Shown in pieces: positions 8,195 through 17,255 of a DNA stretch of 64,000 nucleotides. This DNA is from G965213525 sp965213525 (GTDB lineage: Bacteria > Actinomycetota > Acidimicrobiia > Acidimicrobiales > Poriferisodalaceae), in contig OZ243889.1 in NCBI GenBank assembly GCA_965213525.1, positions 2,542,001-2,606,000 of the forward strand, written 5' to 3'. The notes under the pieces are model-generated. The model was not told the DNA's origin, ran no database searches, and saw nothing but the letters and a program-made list of their open reading frames with translations. Numbering within the stretch: position 1 is the first letter of the stretch; every line of letters starts with the position of its first letter. Position numbers and translations under genes: made by a program.

Positions 8195-8757
8195 CTCGGC
8201 TGCTGGCGGACAGGGCCGCGGACCGGGGACGTGTCGGGCGGGGGCGTGTCGACCGGGAGGGCTCGACAGGCCAGCTCGGCCAGCTCGATCACGTGCTCGG
8301 TGACGGCTCGGCGTCGATCGATGTGCAGCAGGTGGAGGTAGAGCGTGCCGGTGTCGGGATCGGCGTCGACGACCGCGGTGCCGGGGGTGACCGTGACCGC
8401 CACGACGAGCAGCAACAGGTGCGCCTCGGTGCCCGTGGGGGTCCGCACGGCGATGATGCCCTCTTCGGTGTGGTCGGTCGGGGTGAGGATCTCGCGGGCG
8501 ACGCTGATCGTCGACGCCACCAGGTCGAGGGCCACCAGCCAGGCGAAGCGGGCCAGTGGCGCCGGGCGCAGCCCGCCGCGAGCCGGGGTGCCGATGCCGA
8601 GGGCAGCGACGCACAGGGCGACGACCAGGCCCGACGCCACGTTGGCGATCGACGCCTCGCCCCACAGCGCCACCCAGGCCACCACGAGCGAGGCGAGGAT
8701 CACCAGCCCCCGCACGGTGAGCGCCCCACGCCCTCGACGGCGCGCCGTGGTCGTCAC
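8191..8757 (-). CDS. mrpE: Na+/H+ antiporter subunit E
   Basis: 188 residues, MnhE/PhaE family. Two to three membrane helices at the N-terminus and the conserved block TVTPGTAVVDADPDTGTLYLH-type sequence (split here as TVTPGTAVVD and DTGTLYLHLL), the hallmark of subunit E. GTG 8757 overlaps the mrpD stop by 4 nt. The last 30 residues are Pro-rich and have no counterpart in short family members. The text shows no sign of damage. Confidence 0.9.
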   Translation of the reverse strand: MTTTARRRGRGALTVRGLVILASLVVAWVALWGEASIANVASGLVVALCVAALGIGTPARGGLRPAPLARFAWLVALDLVASTISVAREILTPTDHTEEGIIAVRTPTGTEAHLLLLVVAVTVTPGTAVVDADPDTGTLYLHLLHIDRRRAVTEHVIELAELACRALPVDTPPPDTSPVRGPVRQQPR

Positions 8758-10229
8758 CCCAGCACCTCGGTGATGTAGGGCGTCCCGGCCACCAGATCCG
8801 AGGCTGCCCGCACGCTCATCTCCCACAACGGACCCGACAGCGCGGCCACCGCGAGGGTGCCGAGCACTGCGGCGGCGGTCGCCCCGTAGGTCACTCGCTT
8901 GGTGAACGGGGTGAGCGCATCGGCAGGGGTGTCGGTGGGCGCCCCCCAGAACACCCCCAGCCAGATCTTGGTCATCGACAACAGGGTCAAGGCGCTGCCC
9001 GCCAGGGCGACGACCACGATGGCGGTCGAGGCCTGGGCGATTCCGGCGTCGATGAGGGCCAGCTTGGCCACGAACCCCGAGAACGGCGGCAGACCGGCCA
9101 GGCTGAGGGCGGGCAGCGCGAACATCACCGCGATCCACGGGCGACGGGCCGCCAGGCCCCCGATGCGGTCGAGGGCCGAGGTGCCCTGGTCGTCCTCGAT
9201 GAGGCCGCCGACGAGGAACAGCACGGTCTTGACCGGGATCTGGTGGACCAGGAAGAGGATCGCCCCGGCCACGCCTGCGACCGAGAACAGGCCGAGTCCC
9301 ATCAGCATGTAGCCGATCTGGCTGACGATGTGGAACGACAGGATGCGCTTGACGTCGTCCTGGGCGAGGGCACCGGCCACCCCGACGACCATGGTGACGC
9401 CGGCCAGCACGAGGATGACCCCGCCGAGGTCGTCCATCCCGGTGAGGGTGTGGAACCGGATGAGGGCGTACACACCGATCTTGGTGAGCAGCCCGGCGAA
9501 CACGGCGGTGATCGTCGTGGGAGCGGTCGGGTAGCTGTCGGGCAGCCAGCTGAAGAGCGGGAACATGGCCGCCTTGGTGCCGAACACCACGAGGAACCAG
9601 GCGCCGATGCCGAGGCGGACCCCGTCGGACAGCTCGGGCACCCGCTCGGCGAGCAGGGCCAGGTTCACCGTCCCGGTGGCGGCGTAGACGATGGCCAGCC
9701 CGAGGAGGAACAGCGTCGAGGCGAACAGGTTCATGACCACGTAGGTCATGCCGCTGCGGATCTGGTCGCGGCGGCCCCCGTGGGTGAGCAGGACGTAGCT
9801 CGAGACCAGGATCAGCTCGAAGGCGACGAACAGGGTGAACAGGTCGCCGGTGAGCACCGCCAGCGACACGCCCGAGGTGAGCACGAGCAGGACCGGGCCG
9901 GCGACCCGGGCGTCGGCGGCCCACGCGGTGCGCCGCTGGCCGATGGCGAACACCTCGACGACGAGGATCGTCGCCACGGCGACCACCAGGATCATGGCGG
10001 CGAACAGATCGCCGACCAACACGATGCCGAGCTCGGGGTCCCACCCACCGACCCGGGAGGTGATCGTGCCGTCGGCCTCGACCTCGGCGAGCACCACCGC
10101 TGCGCACGCCGTGACCACCACCAGAGTGAGCACCGTGATGGCGTCACGGATGCGGTCGTTCGAGACGACGAGGCCGATGGTCGCCCCCAGCATGGGCAGC
10201 ACCACGACCACGGCGAGCAGGGCGGTCAC
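8754..10229 (-). CDS. mrpD: Na+/H+ antiporter subunit D (NuoN/NuoL-like)
   Basis: 491 residues, about 14 membrane helices, proton-conducting antiporter family related to complex I subunits. Recognisable blocks include ELILVSSYVLLTHGG, KAAMFPLFSWLPDSYPTAPT (key Lys and the WLPDSYP loop) and DDVKRILSFHIVSQIGYML (second conserved Lys). It pumps protons as part of the Mrp complex. GTG 10229 overlaps the mrpC stop by 4 nt. Length and motifs are normal. Confidence 0.94.
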   Translation of the reverse strand: MTALLAVVVVLPMLGATIGLVVSNDRIRDAITVLTLVVVTACAAVVLAEVEADGTITSRVGGWDPELGIVLVGDLFAAMILVVAVATILVVEVFAIGQRRTAWAADARVAGPVLLVLTSGVSLAVLTGDLFTLFVAFELILVSSYVLLTHGGRRDQIRSGMTYVVMNLFASTLFLLGLAIVYAATGTVNLALLAERVPELSDGVRLGIGAWFLVVFGTKAAMFPLFSWLPDSYPTAPTTITAVFAGLLTKIGVYALIRFHTLTGMDDLGGVILVLAGVTMVVGVAGALAQDDVKRILSFHIVSQIGYMLMGLGLFSVAGVAGAILFLVHQIPVKTVLFLVGGLIEDDQGTSALDRIGGLAARRPWIAVMFALPALSLAGLPPFSGFVAKLALIDAGIAQASTAIVVVALAGSALTLLSMTKIWLGVFWGAPTDTPADALTPFTKRVTYGATAAAVLGTLAVAALSGPLWEMSVRAASDLVAGTPYITEVLG

Positions 10230-10720
10230 TTGCGGGCCTGCTCGATCGGGTCCTTCTCGGAGGTGGGAGGCGATCCGGGCTGGGGGTCCGTGGCGACCTG
10301 GTGGTCGTCGCGCACCTCGATGCCGTCGTGGGCGGCGAGGTCATCGACGTCGGTGACCGGCGCCCGCTGCGCTGCCGCGCGGCTCACCCGGCGGTCTTCC
10401 AGGTCGTCCTCGACCAGATCGTCGCCGGTCAGCACCTGCTGGCGTCGGGCGAGGGCCAACAGGAACAGGGTGAGCCCGAACGAGATGACGATGGCGGTCA
10501 GCGAGAGCGCCTGGGGCAGCGGGTTGGCCGCCTCGGCGACGTCGGACCGGTCGGCCAGGGGCGGGTCGCCGGCGGCTCCACCAGCGGCCAACAGGGCGAC
10601 GACGGCGGCGTGGCCGAGCAGCGACATGCCGAGCACGATGCGGCTCAGCGAGCGGGCGGTGACGAGGTAGGTGCCGACCCCGGCCAACCCGCCGACGATC
10701 AGGATCATGGTGGCGCTCAC
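10226..10720 (-). CDS. mrpC: Na+/H+ antiporter subunit C (NuoK-like)
   Basis: 164 residues. The first 100 form three membrane helices of the NuoK/MnhC type, with LGMSLLGHAAVVALL and DPLPQALSLTAIVI-like text (seen as NPLPQALSLTAIVISF). The last 65 residues are a hydrophilic, acidic extension (GDDLVEDDLEDRR and on) absent from typical subunits of about 110-120 residues; its role is unknown. GTG 10720 overlaps the mrpB stop by 4 nt. Confidence 0.92.
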   Translation of the reverse strand: MSATMILIVGGLAGVGTYLVTARSLSRIVLGMSLLGHAAVVALLAAGGAAGDPPLADRSDVAEAANPLPQALSLTAIVISFGLTLFLLALARRQQVLTGDDLVEDDLEDRRVSRAAAQRAPVTDVDDLAAHDGIEVRDDHQVATDPQPGSPPTSEKDPIEQARK

Positions 10721-11205
10721 CGTCGCCCGCCCCCCGGGCGGCGACGGCGGCGAGACCCGACCCGGATCGCCGCTGCGGCGCGGGGGGCCGGCTCGGCCAG
10801 TTCGCTGGCCCCGAGGCCTTGCAGGACGGCGACGACGAGGCCTACGACGATCAACGTCACCCCGGCGTCGAAGATCAGCGCAGAACCCGTCTTGACCGTG
10901 TCGAGCAGCGGCACGTCGGTCTGCACGACGCGCATGTCGAGCAGGTCGCCGCCGACCAGCAGCGGCACGATCGCCACGACCACGACCGTCACGCCACCGA
11001 CGGCGAGCAGGCGGGTCGCCTGGGCGGGGCGGAACAGCCCGGCGACGGTGCGCAGCGCGGCGACGGCCCCGAGCACGAGCCCGGCGGCGAACCCGCCGCC
11101 GGGCTGGTTGTGCCCAGCGAAGAACAGGTAGATGGCCACGACCACGGCCAGCGGGCTGGCGGCCCTCACCCCGAGCCGGACGACAGGCGAGCTGGTGGCG
11201 ATCAC
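10717..11205 (-). CDS. mrpB: Na+/H+ antiporter subunit B (MnhB domain)
   Basis: 162 residues, four membrane helices, MnhB family: FFAGHNQPGGGFAAGLVLG is the signature, and GSALIFDAGVTLIVVG follows. GTG 11205 overlaps the mrpA stop by 4 nt (GTGA), so the upstream open frame is not used. In some bacteria this domain is fused to MrpA; here it is separate, which fits the length of mrpA. The Arg-rich tail is cytoplasmic. Confidence 0.92.
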   Translation of the reverse strand: MIATSSPVVRLGVRAASPLAVVVAIYLFFAGHNQPGGGFAAGLVLGAVAALRTVAGLFRPAQATRLLAVGGVTVVVVAIVPLLVGGDLLDMRVVQTDVPLLDTVKTGSALIFDAGVTLIVVGLVVAVLQGLGASELAEPAPRAAAAIRVGSRRRRRPGGGRR

Positions 11206-13505
11206 GTCGACCTCTGAGCAGCCTCTGCCCGGGAGTCGCCCGCCCGGCCGGCGCCGGCCAGGGCGATGATGCCGACGGCGACGACGATCAGCACGACGAC
11301 CTCGCCCAGCGTGTCGAGGGCCCTGATGTCGGTGAGGATGACGTTGACGACGTTGTTGCCGCCCCCCTCGTCCACGGCCTGATCTGTGAGGGCCTCCACG
11401 GGCGCCCGACCGGTCGGGCCCGTCGAGGCGGCCGCCATGGCGACCGCCACGCCGACGCCGACCACGCCGGCGACCGCGATCCGCACCCCGTGCCAGCCCG
11501 GCGGGGCGATCGGGAAGCGGCGGGTGAGGTGGCCGAGGGCGATGACGAAGCCGACGACCACGACGGTCTCGACGAGGAGCTGGGTGATGGCGAGGTCCGG
11601 CGCCCCCTGGGACGCGAAGGTGCCGGACACGGCCAACCCGACCGCGCCGAGCCCGAGGGCAGCGCCGAGCCGGGAGTCGACCCGAGCCGCCACCACCGCT
11701 GACCCGACGACCAGCACCCCCAGGACGGCCTGGGTCGGGTGGTCCCAGGGGGTGAGCTCGTCGAGGTCGAGGTCGGCGAGGAACGGCACGGCGGCCACGC
11801 CGACGGCGGCGGCCATCGTGGCCATGTAGACCGGCAGCGAGCCGTGCTGCACCCTGGCGCAGATGCGTCGGGCGATCACGACCACCTCGTCGATGCCGGC
11901 GTCGACCCCGGCGGCGCCGAGGGGGCGGGGTGCACCGTGGACGCCGATGCCACGAGAGGCCAGGGTGCCGACCGCCAGGCCCGTGCCGACGATGGCCACC
12001 GACAGGACGAAGGCGTCGGTGAGCCCGGGCCAGCGGTACAGCGTGAAGGCCGACGCCCCAGGGTCGATCTCGATCGCCGCCCGCCGCAGCGGATCGATGA
12101 CCGCGCCCAGGGCCACGTACCCGAGCACCGAGGCCGCCGCGAGCACCACCGACGGCCCCGCGAGGGACCAGCGACGACCCGAGACGGCGGTCACCGCCCC
12201 GGGGGGCCCCGGGCCGAAGGTCCCCCAGATGAAGCGGGTGGTGTAGGCGACGGTCAGCAGCGAACCGACGGTCACCAAGCCGGTGAGCACCAGCCGCTCG
12301 ACCCCATCGAACCCGAGGACCGCCTCGACCGCAGCCTCCTTGGCGGGGAAGCCGAGCAGCGGGGGCACCCCGGCCATGGATGCAGCCGAGACGACGGCGA
12401 CGACGGCGGCCACCGGCATCGACCTCCACAGACCGCTCAGCTCCGAGACGTCGCGCGTGCCGGTGCGGACGTCGATCTCCCCGACCACCATGAACAGCGC
12501 CGCTTTGAACACGGCGTGGGCGGTCAGGATGGAGATGGCGGCGAAGGTCGCCTTGGGCGAGCCCATGGTCAGCAGGGCGATCATGAGCCCCAGCTGCGAC
12601 ACCGTTCCCCAGGCCAGGATGAGCTTGGCGTCGAGCTGGCGCAGGGCCCCCAAGGCCCCCCACAACATGGTGGCGAACCCCACGGACACCCCGAGCACCT
12701 TCCAGGCGCCGACGTCATCGGCGAAGGCCGGCGCGGTGACCGCCACGAGCAGCACCCCGGCCTTGACCATCGTGGCCGAGTGCAGGTACGCGCTGACCGG
12801 GGTGGGGGCGGCCATGGCGCCGGGCAGCCACACGTGGAACGGCACCTGGGCGCTCTTGGTCGCCGCGGCCACCAGGATGGCCACCGCGGCCACCGTGGCC
12901 GCCGTGCCGCTCACCGGACCCAGCTCGCCGAGGCGGGCGGTGCCGGCCTCGTCGACGAGCACCACCAGGCCACCCAGCATCACCAGGCCCCCGGCGGCGG
13001 TGATGAACAGCGCCCGTCGGGCGGCCCGCAACACGCTGGGGTCGCTGCTCTTGTGCCCGACCAGCAGGAACGACGTGACCGAGGTGAGCTCCCAGAACAC
13101 GAACAGGGTCCACACCGAGTCGGCCCACACGAGACCGACCATGGCGGCCGAGAAGACCACCAGCGTGGCGCCGAAGCGTCCGAGCCCCTTGGCGCCGGCG
13201 GAGAAGTAGCCGCCGGCGTAGATCATGACGAGCGCCCCGATGCCCGAGACCAGCAGCGTCATCAGCGCAGCCAGGTCGTCGAGGCGCAAGCGCAGCGTGA
13301 GGTCGAGCCCGTCGACCCAGACCGCCTCGGCGGTGGTCGGTCGTTCGTTCCCGAGCTGGCCGAGGGCCCACAGGGCGGTGGCCGCCGGCGCCAGGGTCCC
13401 GATGGCGAAGATGCCACGGCCCCACGGGCGGGCCCCGGCCAGCATCACGGCCGCAGCGACGAGGTGGCCGCCCAGCAGAACCCAGATCATCGGGCCCACC
13501 GACAC
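11202..13505 (-). CDS. mrpA: Na+/H+ antiporter subunit A (NuoL-like)
   Basis: 767 residues with about 20 membrane helices. The NuoL-like antiporter core shows FVFWELTSVTSFLLVG, TKSAQVPFHVWLPGAMAAPTP (functional Lys) and HAVFKAALFMVVGEID; the C-terminal third is the MrpA-specific DUF4040-type region (FASQGAPDLAITQLLVE). It starts the operon mrpABCDEFG, which exports Na+ and supports pH homeostasis. GTG 13505 gives VSVGPMIWVLL; Met6 is an alternative. A possible -10 is at 13629-13634, which would leave a 123-nt leader. Confidence 0.93.
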   Translation of the reverse strand: MSVGPMIWVLLGGHLVAAAVMLAGARPWGRGIFAIGTLAPAATALWALGQLGNERPTTAEAVWVDGLDLTLRLRLDDLAALMTLLVSGIGALVMIYAGGYFSAGAKGLGRFGATLVVFSAAMVGLVWADSVWTLFVFWELTSVTSFLLVGHKSSDPSVLRAARRALFITAAGGLVMLGGLVVLVDEAGTARLGELGPVSGTAATVAAVAILVAAATKSAQVPFHVWLPGAMAAPTPVSAYLHSATMVKAGVLLVAVTAPAFADDVGAWKVLGVSVGFATMLWGALGALRQLDAKLILAWGTVSQLGLMIALLTMGSPKATFAAISILTAHAVFKAALFMVVGEIDVRTGTRDVSELSGLWRSMPVAAVVAVVSAASMAGVPPLLGFPAKEAAVEAVLGFDGVERLVLTGLVTVGSLLTVAYTTRFIWGTFGPGPPGAVTAVSGRRWSLAGPSVVLAAASVLGYVALGAVIDPLRRAAIEIDPGASAFTLYRWPGLTDAFVLSVAIVGTGLAVGTLASRGIGVHGAPRPLGAAGVDAGIDEVVVIARRICARVQHGSLPVYMATMAAAVGVAAVPFLADLDLDELTPWDHPTQAVLGVLVVGSAVVAARVDSRLGAALGLGAVGLAVSGTFASQGAPDLAITQLLVETVVVVGFVIALGHLTRRFPIAPPGWHGVRIAVAGVVGVGVAVAMAAASTGPTGRAPVEALTDQAVDEGGGNNVVNVILTDIRALDTLGEVVVLIVVAVGIIALAGAGRAGDSRAEAAQRST

Positions 13506-13628
13506 AGGTGCGGGCGCCCCGTGCTGCCCTGCTGCCTCGTCATCACCACCTCGACGGGGCTGGCCATCCGTACGCGAGCTCTCTGGTCTCTGCCCGCGCG
13601 AACGGGACGGGGGTGCAGCGCTTCGTCG

Positions 13629-13634
13629 AGCCTA
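13629..13634 (-). promoter_or_regulatory. Possible -10 element for the mrp operon
   Basis: TAGGCT on the minus strand, 123 nt upstream of mrpA GTG 13505. It matches TANNNT, but nothing else confirms it. Confidence 0.35.
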
Positions 13635-13647
13635 GTGGGGCGGCCCG

Positions 13648-13854
13648 TCATCCCCCCGTCAGCGTCGCCAGCGCCCACAGCGCGGCTCCGAGGCCCAACC
13701 CGCCCATCAGCAGGCTGCGGGCGACCGGGGCCCGGGTCAGCTCGCCGTCTCGGGACTCGGTGCGGGGTCGAACGAGCGCGCCGAGGTTGCCGGCGAACAT
13801 GGCGGCGCCGAGGGCCAGCACGAGGTACTCGAGGAGGTCCTCACCGAGGAACAC
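13648..13854 (-). CDS. Small two-helix membrane protein, unknown function
   Basis: 68 residues from GTG 13854. Two hydrophobic stretches (LLEYLVLALGAAMFAGNLGAL and the C-terminal LLMGGLGLGAALWALATL) flank an Arg/Glu-rich loop, so it is an inner-membrane hairpin with both ends on the same side. No family name was recognised. It lies 143 nt upstream of mrpA on the same strand, and could share its transcript. The longer frame upstream of this start is Arg-rich and is not expected to be translated. Confidence 0.5.
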   Translation of the reverse strand: MFLGEDLLEYLVLALGAAMFAGNLGALVRPRTESRDGELTRAPVARSLLMGGLGLGAALWALATLTGG

Positions 13855-14134
13855 CCCACGATCATCCCCGGCGGCGCCCCCGGGCTCAAGGCAGGGGCGC
13901 GGCGTCCGATGGGTCCCGACATCGCTTCGGCGATGGGGGCGGATCGGGAGCGAACGCTCGCCCGCGTGTGGACCGACCAGGTCCACAGCTCTCGGTCCGC
14001 CCCACCCCCTTTCTGCCCCATCCCTTGCTCCGGCCCGCTGCCTCGTCCACGGGCGGGCACCCCCACCCGGTCGTCGTCGCCTGCTCTCCGCAGTCCCCGT
14101 CGAGGCGGTGCGCCGTCGTGGGAGGCTGGCGGTC

Positions 14135-15316
14135 ATGGACGCGATGCGAGGCGAGGTCCGACCCTTCGGCCTGGGCTACTGGCCCCTCCCCGAGGACGAC
14201 CCGGGGGTGGCAGTTCGTACCGAACCCGTCCGCCTCGTCAGCCCCGACGGCGCGCTGGTCAGAGGCATCCTGTGGACCCCGCCGGCGGGCACGCCGTGGC
14301 GCACCGCGGTGGTGCTGAGCCACCCGCGCGGCGACTTCTCGGTGCACTACGCCGCGCCGCTGCTGGCCGCAGCCGGCTTCGGGGTGCTCGGCTTCGGCAC
14401 CCGCTACATGAACAACGACATCGACTGCCTGCACGACAAGGCCGTGCTCGACGTCGTCACCGTCACCGAGGAGGTGCGCCGCCGAGGCGCCGAGCAGGTG
14501 GTGCTGCTCGGCAACTCGGGCGGGGGGTCGTTGATGGCGCTCGCCCAGGCCGAGCACGGCTGCGGTGACGCCTGGGTCGGCGTGGCTGCGCACCCCGGCG
14601 AGGGCGTGTTCATGCTGCAGGTCATCGATCCGTCGGTGGCCGACGAGGGCGACCCGCACAGCCGGGTGCCCGAGCTCGACATGTACGAGGCCGACAACGG
14701 GTGGCGGCCCTGGCCCGAGCCCTGCCACTACGACCCGCAGTGGGTGGCCCGCTACCGCCAGGCCCAGCGTGACCGGGTGGCGCGCATCGACGCCGTGGCC
14801 CACCGCACGATCGCCGACGCCGAGGACGCCCGGGCACGGGCGGGCGAGCTCGACCGCTCCGACCCGGCGTGGCGGCGCGAGCGGGCCCGGGCGGTGCACA
14901 CCGAGTACCTCACCATCTACCGGACGCTGGCCGACCCGGCCTACCTCGATCCCGACATCGACCCCGACGACCGCCCGCTGGGCTCGCTGTTCGCCTTTCC
15001 GGACCCGTTCGAGGCCAACTACGGACGCGGTGGCCTGGCCCGGGTGATGACCGCCCGGGGCTGGCTGTCGACCTGGTCGGGGTTGTCCTCACCGGCCCGC
15101 CTGGCCGACACGATGCCGGCGGTCACCGTGCCCACGCTGATCGTGCACCCCACCGCCGACACCGAGATCCGCGTGCACCAGGCCCGCGCCCTGGTGGAGC
15201 AGTCCGGCTCCGATGACGTGACCTACCACGAGGCCGAGGGGGCGCCGCACTACCTCGAGGGGCACCGGCCCGAGGTGATGGACGTCGTCGCCGAGTGGAT
15301 CAGCACTCGCTGCTGA
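14135..15316 (+). CDS. Alpha/beta-hydrolase family protein
   Basis: 393 residues. The nucleophile elbow is GNSGGGS (family GxSxG), preceded by the fold's early strand VVLSHPRGDFSVHYAAPLLAAAGFGVLG. The acid is probably Asp in VPTLIVHPTADTEI, and the catalytic His lies in GAPHYLEGHRPEVM. A long charged insertion (about residues 190-300) forms a cap. Substrate unknown; alpha/beta-hydrolases act on esters, amides or epoxides. ATG 14135 has GGGAGG 12 nt upstream; Met4 is an alternative. The last 67 nt overlap the 3' end of a convergent GGDEF-like gene. Confidence 0.85.
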   Translation: MDAMRGEVRPFGLGYWPLPEDDPGVAVRTEPVRLVSPDGALVRGILWTPPAGTPWRTAVVLSHPRGDFSVHYAAPLLAAAGFGVLGFGTRYMNNDIDCLHDKAVLDVVTVTEEVRRRGAEQVVLLGNSGGGSLMALAQAEHGCGDAWVGVAAHPGEGVFMLQVIDPSVADEGDPHSRVPELDMYEADNGWRPWPEPCHYDPQWVARYRQAQRDRVARIDAVAHRTIADAEDARARAGELDRSDPAWRRERARAVHTEYLTIYRTLADPAYLDPDIDPDDRPLGSLFAFPDPFEANYGRGGLARVMTARGWLSTWSGLSSPARLADTMPAVTVPTLIVHPTADTEIRVHQARALVEQSGSDDVTYHEAEGAPHYLEGHRPEVMDVVAEWISTRC

Positions 15317-15873
15317 CCGGGGAGGGACCCGAGGCTCCACGCCCCTGGCAGGCTGGCGGCGCCACCGCCCCTGGCCCGGGACACGAACCGCTCTGCGCTC
15401 TCGCCCGGGACGCTCGTCGTGGCGGTGACCGTGCCGCTCAGCTCGACCAGATCGCCGCCGAGGCGGTGGGGCCGGTCCAAGGCGTCGGCGAGATGATCGC
15501 CGATGGTTGCCGCTGCGTCCTCGCTTCGCACCGCCCGTTCGAGCACGACGACGAACTCGTTGCGACCGACGCGCCCGAGGCGGTCACCGGCGGCGCTGGC
15601 ATGGCGGAGGCGACGTATGACCTCCTCGAGCGCCTCGTCACCGGCAGCGGTCCCGAAGACCTCGTCGATCGCCTCGAAGCGGTCGAGGCGCACGACGGCC
15701 ACCGTAACGGCCGAGCCGACGTACAGCCGCCGACGGATGGCGCGGAGGATGCCGGCTCGGCCGGTGAGGACCGCTGAACCGGGCCAGCGGGAGCGAGCGC
15801 CGGACCGGGCCCGGGCGGCGCGACGCAGGGCCAGCTCGTCGGGGACCACGGGGCCGGCGCCGGCCAGGCTCAC
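15250..15873 (-). CDS. Degenerate GGDEF-domain protein
   Basis: 207 residues. A GGDEF fold is visible (GRAGILRAIRRRLYVGSAV, VAVVRLDRFEAIDEVFGTAAGDEAL), but the active-site motif reads GRNEF instead of GGDEF, so cyclase activity is probably lost and the domain may bind nucleotide or partner proteins. The ATG overlaps the dnaB stop by 4 nt, so it is coupled to dnaB, an unusual neighbour for a signalling domain. The 3' end overlaps the convergent hydrolase gene by 67 nt; the last 30 residues are probably dispensable. Confidence 0.75.
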   Translation of the reverse strand: MSLAGAGPVVPDELALRRAARARSGARSRWPGSAVLTGRAGILRAIRRRLYVGSAVTVAVVRLDRFEAIDEVFGTAAGDEALEEVIRRLRHASAAGDRLGRVGRNEFVVVLERAVRSEDAAATIGDHLADALDRPHRLGGDLVELSGTVTATTSVPGESAERFVSRARGGGAASLPGAWSLGSLPGQQRVLIHSATTSITSGRCPSR

Positions 15874-17255
15874 CGGTCGACCCCCCGCGCCATGTTGGCG
15901 AACAGGGTGTAGTTGTCGAGCCAGGCCAGGCGCACCGTGCCGGTGGGGCCGTTGCGGTGCTTGGCCACGATGACCTCGGCGGTGCCCCGGTCAGGCGACT
16001 CGGGGTCGTACACCTCGTCGCGGTACAAGAACATGACGACGTCGGCGTCCTGTTCGATCGAGCCCGACTCGCGCAGGTCCGACAGCATCGGCCGCTTGGC
16101 ATCACCAGCGCGCGACTCGAGGTTGCGAGACAGCTGAGACAGGGCCACGACCGGGCACTCGAGCTCGCGAGCCAGGATCTTGAGGCCGCGGCTGATCTCT
16201 GACACCTCCACCTGGCGACTCTCGCTGGAGCGGCTCGACCCGGACATCAGCTGGAGGTAGTCGACGACGACGAGCCCGAGGGAGCCGAGCTGGTGGCGCA
16301 GACGGCGGGCCTTGGCCCGCACCGACATGACGGTCAGGGCCGGATCGTCGTCGATCCACAGCTTGGCGTCGCCGAGCGTGCCGACCGCCCGGGTGATGCG
16401 GGGCCAGTCATCAGCGCCGAGGCGACCGTTGCGGAGGCGGTGCGAATCGACTCGGGCCTCGGCGGCGATGAGGCGCTGGGTCAGCTCGATGTGGCCCATC
16501 TCGAGCGAGCAGAACAACACGGGCGCGTCGGCGTGGGCGGCGGCGTGCTTGGCCAGGCCGAGGGCGAAGGCCGTCTTGCCCATGGCGGGACGGGCGCCCA
16601 CCACCACCAGGGCGCTCGGTTGCAGCCCGCTCAGCAGCTCGTCGAGGTCGGTGAAGCCCGTCGGGGTGCCGGTGATGGCGTCGCCGCGGTCGTACAGCTG
16701 CTCGAGCCGGTCGAGGTTGGCGAGCAGCAGGTCGCGGATGGGCTCGACGGTGTCACGCACCCGCCGCTCGGCGACGGCGAAGACGCGAGACTCGGCGTCG
16801 TCGAGGGCCTTGGTGACGTCCTCGGGCACCCCGTAGCTCATCTCGGCGATCTCGCCCGCCACCCCGATGAGGCGTCGCAGCAGGGCGTGCTCCTCGACGA
16901 TGCCGGCGTAGCGGGCGGCGTTGGAGGTGGCCGGGGTGAGCTGTTGCAACCGCAGGAGCGCCTCGGCGCCGCCGACGACGTCGAGCGACCCGAGGCGTTG
17001 CAGCTCGTCGGCGACGGTGACGGCGTCGATCGGCTGACCGGCGATGTAGAGGGCCTGCATGGCGTCGAACACGTGGCCGTGCGCCGGCTTGTAGAAGTCG
17101 GAGGTGACGACGCGCTCGAGGGCAGCCGACACCGCCGAGGCCGACAGCAACATCGCGCCGAGCAGCGACTCCTCGGCCTCGAGGTTGTGGGGCGGCACCC
17201 GGCCGCGCCCACCGGTCCCGTTGGTGCGTTCGCTGCTTGCTGTCGTGCTCACCAC
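15870..17255 (-). CDS. dnaB: Replicative DNA helicase
   Basis: 461 residues. N-terminal DnaB domain (NLEAEESLLGAMLL) and C-terminal RecA-like motor with Walker A GARPAMGKTAFAL, Walker B LVVVDYLQLM and the DNA-binding sensor text SQLSRNLESR. It unwinds DNA ahead of the fork. No intein is present. Two adjacent GTG codons (17255, 17252) follow a GGGAGG at 12 nt, so either could start; the first is used. It is transcribed away from a 416-nt gap that contains DnaA-box-like motifs, and lies beyond rplI as in mycobacteria. Confidence 0.96.
   Translation of the reverse strand: MVSTTASSERTNGTGGRGRVPPHNLEAEESLLGAMLLSASAVSAALERVVTSDFYKPAHGHVFDAMQALYIAGQPIDAVTVADELQRLGSLDVVGGAEALLRLQQLTPATSNAARYAGIVEEHALLRRLIGVAGEIAEMSYGVPEDVTKALDDAESRVFAVAERRVRDTVEPIRDLLLANLDRLEQLYDRGDAITGTPTGFTDLDELLSGLQPSALVVVGARPAMGKTAFALGLAKHAAAHADAPVLFCSLEMGHIELTQRLIAAEARVDSHRLRNGRLGADDWPRITRAVGTLGDAKLWIDDDPALTVMSVRAKARRLRHQLGSLGLVVVDYLQLMSGSSRSSESRQVEVSEISRGLKILARELECPVVALSQLSRNLESRAGDAKRPMLSDLRESGSIEQDADVVMFLYRDEVYDPESPDRGTAEVIVAKHRNGPTGTVRLAWLDNYTLFANMARGVDR

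Noticed and set aside
11739..14318. An 859-codon plus-strand frame antisense to mrpA
   Set aside because: Rich in Gly, Arg, His and Asp and opposite a clear mrpA protein; high GC makes such long antisense frames common.
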